64,000 bases of DNA from Wuchereria bancrofti (Eukaryota > Nematoda > Chromadorea > Rhabditida > Onchocercidae): assembly GCA_005281725.1 (NCBI GenBank), contig SSBO01000003.1, positions 8,912,479 to 8,976,478 on the forward strand, given 5' to 3'. Below are positions 33,744 to 45,066 of the stretch, one piece after another (within the stretch, counting starts at the first letter, position 1; each line of letters begins with the position of its first letter). The translations under genes and the position numbers were made by a program. The notes under the pieces are model-generated. The model was not told the DNA's origin and ran no database searches. It saw only the letters and a program-made list of their open reading frames with translations.

Positions 33744-35979
33744 TTAAAAAACAAGTTTTAATTTCATAATTGAATTTAGTACACGACGACTTGTTCCAGC
33801 CCTATGTGCTACAGCAATTCGAATTGCCGCATCAAATACTTGCCGAATACCCTGAAAATTTTTAATAAAGTTAATTTTTAATTAATTTAATTTCTAAAAG
33901 TTAAAATTTTGGATTAATTTTTTAGTTTTTAAAAAATTTTTTTAACTAGATTAATTGAAATTAATGTCCTAAATACTAATAGTACAGTAATGCTTTAATT
34001 AATAAGAAATGATAAGATGGAAATGATAAATGATAATGCATCAATGGTCAATTTAATCATTTAAATCAAAGAATACTTAAACTGCTAGAAAATTTCGATT
34101 AAGACTAAAATTCAGCAATAATTAATCATTGTGTAATAGCTAATTAATACCAACGCTTATTTTATTATTATTTATTATTATTACTTCATTGGATTGTAAA
34201 TGTATAAACAAATTATATAAAATATTGCAAATATTAATTTCATCTTAATATAACTATCTAATAATATTATAACAATTAGAATTATTTTCCTTGCTTTAAT
34301 TTTTTTTTTTTAAAAAAAACTTAATTTTAAATAAAAAGATTATAAATATTTGAATTATTATCACTATTACATGAGAAAAAAAGAAACAAAATGAAATATT
34401 ACTTCATAGTTTATTCATTTCATTTTTAAACTTCAAATTTTAAGAAAAAAAAAAAGATAAACAAAATAAAAAAATTAATAAAGGCAAATGAAATAAAAAA
34501 AAATTTAAACAAAATTTTAACCACTAACTTCTTTTGTTTTTGCCGAACATTCGATAACTTGATGAGCGGAAAATTTTTTAGCGCATGCTATTGCATCATC
34601 AAAATTTACAAATTGTTTATGATGTATGAAATTTTCATTGTTACATTCTTTTTGCATTTCTCTTTCTTCCTCATTTCGTATATCTTTTTTATTTCCAACT
34701 ACTAATACTGGAACATCTGGACAAAAACGCCGTATCTAAAATAAACAATAAATTTTCTCAATTTTTTCAATATATAAATGCTACATTTCATTTTATTTAA
34801 TTTCAAAATTTTGGCAGAAAAAAAATTTCCTTTTTTTTTTTCAAAATAGAAATTTAATTATTTAAAATATATGAGGCAAAGGAAAAAAAAAAATTTTTAA
34901 ATTTAATAAAACCTCAGGTATCCATTTTTCCTCAACACTTTTTAATGATTCCGGCCTTTCCACTGAATAACATACAATGAAGAGATCAGTATCCGGATAG
35001 CTTAATGGTCTTAAAGTATTATAATCATCTTCACCGGCTGTATCGCATACCGTTAATATTTTCTATAATTTTATCATCATCAATTATCATTGTTATCATT
35101 ATCATTATTATTATATCGTAATCATATTATTATTATATTATCATTATTATTATCATTATTATTTTTTAATTAAGATTATCATTTTGAAATGAAATGTAAA
35201 TTAAGTTAGTAATTTCAATTCTATAAAAATTCTTTCAGTAATGTTTCAAAATGCTTTAACACAAAAAAAAAAGAGAAGCGAAAAAAAAAGGAAAAGAAAG
35301 AAGTGAAGCATAAATTTTACTCAAAGTTTAAAAATTTTAATTTACAATCTTTTCTCTTTTTTTTTCTTTTTGGAAAATTTGTTAAATTTAAAACAAAAAA
35401 TTCGTTTTTTCCCCTAATTTCTTTCGACAAAAATTTAATACAGTTTTAGTCAAAATTATAATTATTTAATTAATTGCTAGTATGTTACAATAAAATTGTT
35501 ATCACAAAAAAAAAAAGAACAAACAATTAGAATGTAACATTTAATAAAAATAAAAAAACAACAACAAACATATTACATTTGTAGCAAAAAATTTTTTAGA
35601 ACATTTTTAATTTTAAATTTTAAAAAATTCTTTATTTAAATCTAATCAATTTCACATAATTGAATTTCTATATGCATATATATGTATTTTTTTCCAAAAA
35701 AAAAAAGAAAACAAAAATGAAGTCATGCGAAAAATTTTTAATGTAAACAATTTTTTTTTGTTTTTTGTTTTTTTTTTTCTTTGAAGTTAATTATCAATAT
35801 GTGACAATGAAATTGACAAATACCGTTTTTCCATTTACAAGTGCTTCAATTGCATAATCATCAAAAGCTGTTGGCGTATATTGTTCAACGAATTCACCGC
35901 CAGCTTCAGCAATAATTAAGCTTGTTTTCCCGCATGCGCCATCACCAACAACCACAAATTTGAGTTGTTTACGGGTCAT
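33744..35979 (-). CDS. Divergent Rho-family small GTPase (RhoA-like, Glu63, no CAAX)
   Basis: Four exons on the minus strand, 35979-35824, 35062-34913, 34735-34529 and 33851-33744, join in phase 0 to 621 nt, 206 aa. Numbering matches RhoA: P-loop GDGACGKT at 12-19, switch I EQYTPT with Thr37, switch II DTAGEDDY with Glu at position 63 where nearly all Rho proteins have the catalytic Gln, base-binding NKKD, the Rho-type insert region (RNEEERE onward) and ECSAKTK. The C-terminus runs RRVLNSIMKLKLVF and stops with no CAAX cysteine, so normal prenylation is not possible. The start was chosen because a TTTTTGTAG acceptor lies ten bases upstream; the open frame extends 29 codons further up, with a CCGCC-type run, but this lies beyond the acceptor. 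Known role of the family: GTP switch controlling actin and polarity. Loss of Gln63 predicts weak GTP hydrolysis. Confidence 0.92.
35071..35163. repeat. (ATC/ATT)n tract in a Rho intron
   Basis: 'atcatcatc' followed by alternating 'attatc' and 'attatt' units. Confidence 0.8.
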
Positions 35980-35989
35980 TGAACGTTTG

Positions 35990-35998
35990 CTACAAAAA
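35990..35998 (-). promoter_or_regulatory. Probable spliced-leader acceptor of the Rho gene
   Basis: On the minus strand TTTTTGTAG ends at 35990, leaving a 10-base leader before the ATG at 35979. This sets the start codon. Confidence 0.6.
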
Positions 35999-36079
35999 TT
36001 GCAGCAACCGCAGCAGTTGAAATATTTCGACTCAATTTTTAGATGATAATTTTTTTTCAATTGCAAGAAATAAAAACAA

Positions 36080-36471
36080 TGAAAGAAAATGAAGCAAAGA
36101 CAAAAACGAAAAAATAACTTTGTCTTTTCGTTTTTTTTTTTTTTGAATTAATAGATGTAATTAATAGTAATAGTTCAAATATGATGACAAATGCTGGAGG
36201 AATAATTCATTCATAAGTTGTCGACGATGATTTCACTGATTACTAAATTTGTATCATTGATTAATTTCAAACAATTAATTAATTGATAAAACGAAAAAAA
36301 AAAGGAATACGGTAAAAAAAATTGCTTGAAAAATTATACGTGAAATTTAATTTAAATTTGAAAGTTATTCTAATGGGATAGTTTGAAATATCATAAATAT
36401 AATATAATGTTAACATTTCGTATAATTAATTTTAAAAATTTTTAAATTAACAGTGTATAATTAGTGAGATT
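36080..36471. other. AT-rich sequence upstream of the Rho gene
   Basis: Nothing beyond AT-rich DNA; probably the Rho promoter region, without a recognisable element. Confidence 0.4.
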
Positions 36472-39400
36472 ATTAATTAATTAATTAATTAATTAATTAA
36501 CTAATTAATGAGATACAACTTGAGCATACAAGAATTATTGTCATGAAAAAATTTTTCAGGCATTATATATGAATAAAATATTATTAACAAAATTGAACAA
36601 ACAAGAAAAAAATTTTTCTTCCTAAGAAAATTATGCAATGAAAATGTACCAGAAATTACGGAAAATTAAATTAGCATAAAAATTGATGAAAAAGTTTCTG
36701 AAAATTACTTCAGAAAAAATTTAATTTTAAATTCTCACTTGAAAAGAAAAAATAGTGAGATGAGGTAAGGGATCTTTCATTAATAATATATTTTAATTAT
36801 ATGCAAAAATCAATTTTTTTCTTTTTTGCCAAGTAAAAAAGGGTAAAAGGGAATTTTGCTATGTTAAAAAAGCAAAAACAATTGTTAAACTTTTTAATTT
36901 GAATAATACAAAATTTTATTATTATGGAATTTGCTTAACTTATAATTAATACAAATGAAATATTTCTAAATATACAAATGCGCCTAACTAATATCTGTTA
37001 TACAAATGCGCCCAACTAATATTTGTTGTATTATTATTTAAAATACTATCATTGAAATTGCTTTGAAATTAATTTTTATTCACTAATTTTCTTTTTTTCT
37101 TTTTTTTAACAAATTATTTTACAGAAAAAAAAGCAAATGAAATAAATCATTAAACAATTTTGCCAAAAATTTTTATACTTCAAAAAAATTTTTTTTTACA
37201 AATTGTTATAAGTTTTCAATTTCATAAATATAGATATGATAGAGAATTTATTGTAATAATAATATATATAAATAAATTTTATTCATAGCATCGATTTCAT
37301 TCAAATATGTTAAAAATGTAATTTTGAGCTAGAATAATATCTAAAAATAACTTTCAAAATTTATTGAAATAATTTCAATATAAAATCAATTTTTTTCTTT
37401 TTTGCCAAGTAAAAAAGGGTAAAAGGGAATTTTGCTATGTTAAAAAAGCAAAAACAATTGTTAAACTTTTTAATTTGAATAATACAAAATTTTATTATTA
37501 TGGAATTTGCTTAACTTATAATTAATACAAATGAAATATTTCTAAATATACAAATGCGCCTAACTAATATCTGTTATACAAATGCGCCCAACTAATATTT
37601 GTTGTATTATTATTTAAAATACTATCATTGAAATTGCTTTGAAATTAATTTTTATTCACTAATTTTCTTTTTTTCTTTTTTTTAACAAATTATTTTACAG
37701 AAAAAAAAGCAAATGAAATAAATCATTAAACAATTTTGCCAAAAATTTTTATACTTCAAAAAAATTTTTTTTTACAAATTGTTATAAGTTTTCAATTTCA
37801 TAAATATAGATATGATAGAGAATTTATTGTAATAATAATATATATAAATAAATTTTATTCATAGCATCGATTTCATTCAAATATGTTAAAAATGTAATTT
37901 TGAGCTAGAATAATATCTAAAAATAACTTTCAAAATTTATTGAAATAATTTCAATATAAAATCAATTTGTTGTATTATTACTATTTAAAATACTTCCTAA
38001 ACTATCGCATCGTTCCTACAAACTTTGTTCATTTAAACGAAAAAATGAGAAAGAAAAATATTTACATAGTAAGTGAATAACATTTGAATGCTTTACAGAT
38101 CTAATTTCAACTAAATAATTTTCATTTTCATTTCTGTTTCTTTCTCCTTAAACCATACGTTTGTTTATTTATTTATTTCTTTTTTCCATTTAATGATTGT
38201 TTAATGAAATTCAAAGAGAATTTAATGAAATTCAACGAGAATGCTAAAATGAACATATTTCATTCAAATTTTTCATTGTTTTTTCCACTTTTTTTTTTGT
38301 TGATTATTATGACTTATTTGCAGCAAACAGGAAGACAGAAAAAAATTGTTTGTATTAAATAGTAAATTAATTACTAGCTAGACAATTAACTAATTAGTAG
38401 CCGATTAATTATAATTAATTAAGTAGAAAATCAATTAATTATATGAATTAGTTAGATAGCACATTAGTTTTACATAGAAAGATTTCGAATGATTATTAAA
38501 TTTTATAAATTTTTAAAGCATTGCTCGTAGGATGTAGAGATATGCATATTTATTATTATTTACGTTAGTTTGAAGTGGAAATATTCNATTAATTAATTAA
38601 TTAATTAATTAATTAACTAATTAATGAGATACAACTTGAGCATACAAGAATTATTGTCATGAAAAAATTTTTCAGGCATTATATATGAATAAAATATTAT
38701 TAACAAAATTGAACAAACAAGAAAAAAATTTTTCTTCCTAAGAAAATTATGCAATGAAAATGTACCAGAAATTACGGAAAATTAAATTAGCATAAAAATT
38801 GATGAAAAAGTTTCTGAAAATTACTTCAGAAAAAATTTAATTTTAAATTCTCACTTGAAAAGAAAAAATAGTGAGATGAGGTAAGGGATCTTTCATTAAT
38901 AATATATTTTAATTATATGCAAAAATCAATTTTTTTCTTTTTTGCCAAGTAAAAAAGGGTAAAAGGGAATTTTGCTATGTTAAAAAAGCAAAAACAATTG
39001 TTAAACTTTTTAATTTGAATAATACAAAATTTTATTATTATGGAATTTGCTTAACTTATAATTAATACAAATGAAATATTTCTAAATATACAAATGCGCC
39101 TAACTAATATCTGTTATACAAATGCGCCCAACTAATATTTGTTGTATTATTATTTAAAATACTATCATTGAAATTGCTTTGAAATTAATTTTTATTCACT
39201 AATTTTCTTTTTTTCTTTTTTTTAACAAATTATTTTACAGAAAAAAAAGCAAATGAAATAAATCATTAAACAATTTTGCCAAAAATTTTTATACTTCAAA
39301 AAAATTTTTTTTTACAAATTGTTATAAGTTTTCAATTTCATAAATATAGATATGATAGAGAATTTATTGTAATAATAATATATATAAATAAATTTTATTC

Positions 39401-40126
39401 ATAGCATCGATTTCATTCAAATATGTTAAAAATGTAATTTTGAGCTAGAATAATATCTAAAAATAACTTTCAAAATTTATTGAAATAATTTCAATATAAA
39501 ATCAATTTGTTGTATTATTACTATTTAAAATACTTCCTAAACTATCGCATCGTTCCTACAAACTTTGTTCATTTAAACGAAAAAATGAGAAAGAAAAATA
39601 TTTACATAGTAAGTGAATAACATTTGAATGCTTTACAGATCTAATTTCAACTAAATAATTTTCATTTTCATTTCTGTTTCTTTCTCCTTAAACCATACGT
39701 TTGTTTATTTATTTATTTCTTTTTTCCATTTAATGATTGTTTAATGAAATTCAAAGAGAATTTAATGAAATTCAACGAGAATGCTAAAATGAACATATTT
39801 CATTCAAATTTTTCATTGTTTTTTCCACTTTTTTTTTTGTTGATTATTATGACTTATTTGCAGCAAACAGGAAGACAGAAAAAAATTGTTTGTATTAAAT
39901 AGTAAATTAATTACTAGCTAGACAATTAACTAATTAGTAGCCGATTAATTATAATTAATTAAGTAGAAAATCAATTAATTATATGAATTAGTTAGATAGC
40001 ACATTAGTTTTACATAGAAAGATTTCGAATGATTATTAAATTTTATAAATTTTTAAAGCATTGCTCGTAGGATGTAGAGATATGCATATTTATTATTATT
40101 TACGTTAGTTTGAAGTGGAAATATTC
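36472..40126. other. Long direct duplication around a 1-N gap, probably two versions of one locus
   Basis: 36472-38586 (2115 bp) and 38588-40126 (1539 bp) are the same sequence on either side of an N at 38587. They differ by 576 bp, because the left version has a tandem duplication absent from the right. No gene is seen in either. Confidence 0.88.
36807..37958. repeat. 576-bp tandem duplication
   Basis: The sequence beginning 'aaaatcaatttttttctttt' at about 36807 recurs 576 bp later (about 37383), and the copies look identical. Both breakpoints carry the microhomology 'aaaatcaattt', which is also found where the second unit ends near 37958. Confidence 0.9.
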
Positions 40127-40830
40127 GAACTATTTTAAATAGTTGTCATTAACTTATTGCTTTTTCAAGAGAAGAAATGAAATTTCAATATTTTAAAGAG
40201 TTAAAAGTTTTAAAATTAAAATTGCAATAAAGCAGCACTACTTTATATTCCTTATCATTGGTATAAAGCTCTGTTTTCTCATTCATCTTATAACTACAAT
40301 TATGAAATTTAAAGTTTAAATGTGATATTTTACATTTTACAGAAAAGATAAACACATGGACAATAAATTCAAATAAATTTATTACTTACACATTGCAAAG
40401 TTGAAATATTTTAAGGCACAAAAAGATTAGATATTGTTCGATTTAAAAAATATTTTTTTTTTGCTTTTCTCTTTGTTTTTTTTTTAATCAAAAATTATAA
40501 AAATTGAAATTAAAAATTATAAGAATTGTAAAAATTGAAATTGGTTAAAAGGAAATTTTTTTTTGTATTTATAGAATAATATTAAGTTTTATAACGTAGT
40601 AAATTAGTAAGTTTTAAAGTTTTATTTTAAAATTTTCAATACGATATATATATAAAAAAAGAAAACTATTCCAACTTGATATCAATAAATTTTTAAAAAT
40701 TTTTTTATAAAATATTCAATTCAAACATTTTCCTACCAAATATCTAAAGTAAAGTAAAAGTATAATATCAACGAAAGGAAAAAAAAGTAAATAATTTAAA
40801 AAAAAATGAAGTGTGCATCAATTTTTGCTT

Positions 40831-41038
40831 TAGTCTCTCTCTCTCCCTCTTCCTCTCTCTCCCTACTCTTTCGCATATCTTCTCCTCGCTTTCTTCTTCT
40901 CTTCCATCTCTCATAATCCTCCCCCGCTTTCTTCTTTTCTTCTGTCTCTCATAATGCTCCCCCGCTTTCTTTTCTATCTCTTCTCCATTATCTTCATCTT
41001 CCATTTCATTTTCTCTTCTCTCTCTCCACCTCTTCTTT
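40831..41038. repeat. Polypyrimidine (CT-rich) tract
   Basis: About 200 bases of C/T-rich sequence on the + strand ('tctctctctctccctcttcc', 'cctcccccgctttcttcttt') with internal repeats such as 'cataat(c/g)ctcccccgctttctt' around 40913 and 40951. It yields a K/R/E-rich spurious frame on the minus strand. Confidence 0.9.
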
Positions 41039-42330
41039 TTTTTTCAAATTTCTAATTTATTTAAAATCTTTTGCAAAAATTCTTCTTCCTGTACAATTTT
41101 GTTATTGCCATAGATGAATTGAAAAATATCCCATTGAATTAATGAAATGATAGTGATCTCTGGAAATTATCATATATCTTATCAGTTATAATATTTAAAT
41201 GTGATAATGATATGATAACAACGCTTTATAAAATAATCATAAATAGCAATTAGTAACAATTGAAGAGGCAAAAAAAAGTATGAAAAATGTATATGAGTTG
41301 ATTTTGGAATAAAAAAAAAACCGGAAATTATTTTTAAACTTCCTCTTCCACTTTCTCTCCCTCTCTCTTTCTTAGTTCAATTTGATCAGAGTTTGCCTCT
41401 ATTAGTTCATTTCAACCAGAATTTGTCAGAGAAAATTTGTTCTTATTATAAAATATAAATAAATAATAAAATTTGAAAGATTAAATTTGAGAAACTAAAA
41501 ATATTCTAACAGCGATAAGAAATTAAAATATTGCTGAGTGAATAAAAATTATAAAATTATTAATTTTTATCAATACGTAACAATGATTTGGCATGAGAAA
41601 AGGAAAAAAAAAAGAAAATAAAATATTTTAACCAAAAGTAATTACAGTAAATTAAAACTAAAATAAAAATTGAGCGTCTTCAAAATGAAACATTTTATTT
41701 AAAATTGTTTAAAATGAATTATTGAAAGTCATGAAAATGTCATACAATTTGCATAATTATTTGGTATGTGAATTTTGAAGCAATTAAATATTTTTTTAAT
41801 ATATATTTTTTCAAATATTATCTATTCTATTTGATATTATTCATTCCATTTTATTTTATTTTATAATACGATAATTACAAAATGTATAGATCATCAAAAA
41901 TTTGGATAGATATTTGCACTTAAATGTTTAAAACGCTATAACTCTAGCATTTATCAATTTTTAGAAAAAATAAATCATTCTTACTTTGCTATTGAAATTA
42001 CCTTCTTTCTTTTTCTTTTTTATATTTTTTATTGAAATTTTCTCCTCACCTATAATTTCATATTTTTTTTAAACTAATTTATTTTGTTGTTTATTCATTT
42101 TACATTTTACCAATTGGCTAATTTAATCATACACATTTTATTTCATTTCTACCGTATTTGCATGTTAGTAATTAGTTCTCTACTAAATTATTCCATCCTA
42201 TATGTATTTGTTGTCAATCGAAATTTTATCAATGAGGAAATTAGATGACAATTCAATTTCAGACAAAAAAGAAAAAGAAAAAAAAAAATCACTCGTTAGT
42301 ATGGAAGAGGAAGAAATCGGTTAGCTTTTA

Positions 42331-42443
42331 AAAGCTAAAGTTGATTTTATCCTCATAAACAACCCATTCACCCACGCATTCAGAAAGAAAGCTAAAATTG
42401 ATTTTGTCACCATAAATAATCAGTCACCCACGCATTGGAAAGA
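42331..42443. repeat. Imperfect 57-bp tandem duplication
   Basis: 'aaagctaaagttgatttt' at 42331 and 'aaagctaaaattgatttt' at 42388, each followed by 'cataaa' and 'cacccacgcatt'. Confidence 0.85.
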
Positions 42444-42770
42444 AAAATAACTTTATCTATTTGAATAATAGGATGAAGAAAAAAAAAAAAAAAAAGAAGA
42501 CATGTAAAGAGGATGGACTGAAAGGTTGTGGAAATAAAATAGAGTAAGTTAGGAATTCTTTCAACTATTTATTTTAATGAATAATTAATTATCTGAAATA
42601 GATCTTAATGACATCGATGAATAGATGTATGATTGATGGATGTGACAGGAAGCTAAAAGAAGCTAAAGGAATAGCAAATTCAGTAAGAGAGAATTTATAA
42701 GTGCAAATGAAAAAAAGAAAGTATCACTGCAAGAGATGGTTTTTAATTTATTAAACGGAAAGATTATTTT

Positions 42771-42978
42771 AATAAATAACACGAAAAGATCACTTTAATG
42801 AGTGACACGGAAAAATAACTTTAATGAATGACACGGAAAAGTAACTTTAATGAATGACACGGAAAAGTAACTTTAATGAATGACACGGAAAAGTAACTTT
42901 AATGAATGACACGGAAAAGTAACTTTAATGAATGACACGGAAAAGTAACTTTAATGAATGACACGGAAAGATGACTTT
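42771..42978. repeat. 26-bp minisatellite, eight copies
   Basis: The unit is 'aatgaatgacacggaaaa' plus 'gtaacttt'. Copies start at 42771, 42797, 42823, 42849, 42875, 42901, 42927 and 42953. The five central copies look identical and the outer ones diverge. Confidence 0.97.
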
Positions 42979-44010
42979 TATTGCACAAAAAAATGAAAGT
43001 GTGTAAAATAATGCAAAAATTTGTTTAGTACTACATTAAATCCAAACATTATTAATCTTTAATTTGCTTTACTTGAAGATTTAATGTATACAAAAATTAT
43101 TGCACGTAACACGTAGCTATATATGTTTCTATGTTACTCAGATCAAAATAGATAGCTACAAGTGAAAAACATAATTATATTATTACTTTACTACTTATAA
43201 AAGTAGAAGTATATTATGCTGTGAAAAATGTATGCGTACTTGTATACGTGAAAATATGCGTAATATTTATTTATATATGATGAAGAAAAGTGAGTAAGTA
43301 ATATACCATATATCTTTCAGTTTTCTTACATTTTCTTAGTCTAAGTAATTAATAAAGTAAAATTTAAACTCTTTCAATTTATCATATTAATAAATTTTAA
43401 AATTCCATCAACCATTTAATATTACATTTCATTAAAATAAAGAATGAATAGAATTGCACAAACTATTTTAATTTAATACATAATAATCATCTCTGAATAG
43501 AAAATATCAAAAAATGAAAGTAGAAAATATCAAAAATAGTATTATTTATTAAAATTTAATAAATATGAGATTAAACATAATATTTTCTCATTTTAAAAAA
43601 TGAAAAGAGAAATAAGATTAATTCATTTTTATTGGAGAAAGCAAAATATATTTCCCAATATTTTGCTCGAAATATTTGGGTAGGAAATTTCATGAATGCA
43701 AAAATGAATGCAATGAACATTTTACATTTTAACTTTTTACCCGTTAGCTGACTAATAATCTTTTGCTTTCCTAAAATCACAGCAAATCATGCAAAAAAAT
43801 TAAAGGTGTTCAGAATAACATTAAATTAGATTAAATTGTTCTTACATTTAAATAAATCTGGAAATGGACTTGCCTTATAGCATTTTCAATAAAAAATACT
43901 AAAAAAATTTTTTTTCTTTTTACTTTCTTGCAGTTGTAATAAATTTCCATTAAACTGCTTACATTTACTACTTTAAAATTTTATTTAATTTTTTCATTCT
44001 TTTTTTTTTG
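42979..44010. other. Gene-free AT-rich region
   Basis: No coding or structural signal seen. Confidence 0.45.
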
Positions 44011-44327
44011 AATTTTTTCAACAAAAGCATATAGTTTGGAAAAAAAAGAAAAGGTAAATTTGCAAAATAATAATTTTTGCTTACATTTATTTATATTTGA
44101 TAAAAGATATGAAAAAAATTCTTTCGGTTTTTTTTTTCTTTTCTTTTTTTTTGTTATTTTAAGTGGAANAATTTTTTCAACAAAAGCATATAGTTTGGAA
44201 AAAAAAGAAAAGGTAAATTTGCAAAATAATAATTTTTGCTTACATTTATTTATATTTGATAAAAGATATGAAAAAAATTCTTTCGGTTTTTTTTTTCTTT
44301 TCTTTTTTTTTGTTATTTTAAGTGGAA
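44011..44327. other. 158-bp duplication around a 1-N gap (assembly overlap)
   Basis: 44011-44168 and 44170-44327 are the same sequence with a single N between. The 103-codon open frame across it is an artefact of the duplication. Confidence 0.9.
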
Positions 44328-45007
44328 TATGCTTGAAGGATAAATGAAATGTTTTGCGTTAAAAAAATGCAATAAATTTTTAAAATTTTTTCAATGTAAA
44401 AATATTTTAAACTCTAAACTTATCGTTAAAGAGAAGAAAAAAGTGTGAAAATGTTCTTCTAAGTGAGAAATGAATCGTTTTTTCGAAAAATTTTTAGTGA
44501 ACAAAAAAGAAAAGTCAAAAGTCAAAAAAGCTATGGTGGAAAGATCTTGATAATCTCCAAGAATTCATCATAATATGAAATAAGAATTGGTATATGAAAA
44601 TAAAAATTAGTGAGCAAATGTAAGTAGGAAAAGTAAAATTTGAATGCGCTAATTAATATAAAAACTATCATTTAAATTTGATTAGTAAATTTTAGGATAG
44701 TACTAAAAATTTGATTATAAAATTAAAGTGTTTAACTCTTGCAAAAAAGAAAACGAATTTCATTTTAATAATGTCTAAAATTTTACACTTAATCATCAAT
44801 ATTTTGTTATCTACACGATTTTAATGAAAATTCTCTTTTTTTGATTAATCAAATGCTAATTAATGATTGAATATGATTATTAAGTTTGCTAAATACAAAA
44901 TAACTTGTAGGTTTTAATTATTTTGTGCTTGCAAATTTAGGAAAAAAAAGAAAAAAGAAAAAGAACATTTCAACGGATACAGTTGATGAGAAATATGATA
45001 AAAAAAG

Positions 45008-45066
45008 TAATTCGTTGGAAAGTAGAAGGACAAGAAAAAATAATTCGTTGGAACGTAGAAGGACAA
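45008..45066. repeat. 33-bp tandem duplication
   Basis: 'taattcgttggaaagtagaa' at 45008 and 'taattcgttggaacgtagaa' at 45041, both followed by 'ggacaa'. Confidence 0.85.

Larger units (their letters stand above)
40127..42770. other. Gene-free AT-rich region
   Basis: No gene is supported. It includes the pyrimidine tract 40831-41038 and an imperfect 57-bp duplication at 42331-42443. Confidence 0.5.

Noticed and set aside
40768..41004. Minus-strand K/R/E-rich frame
   Set aside because: It is the translation of the polypyrimidine tract, with no domain or splice context.
44036..44347. 103-codon open frame
   Set aside because: It exists only because a 158-bp sequence is duplicated around an N; the peptide is simply repeated and F/K-rich.
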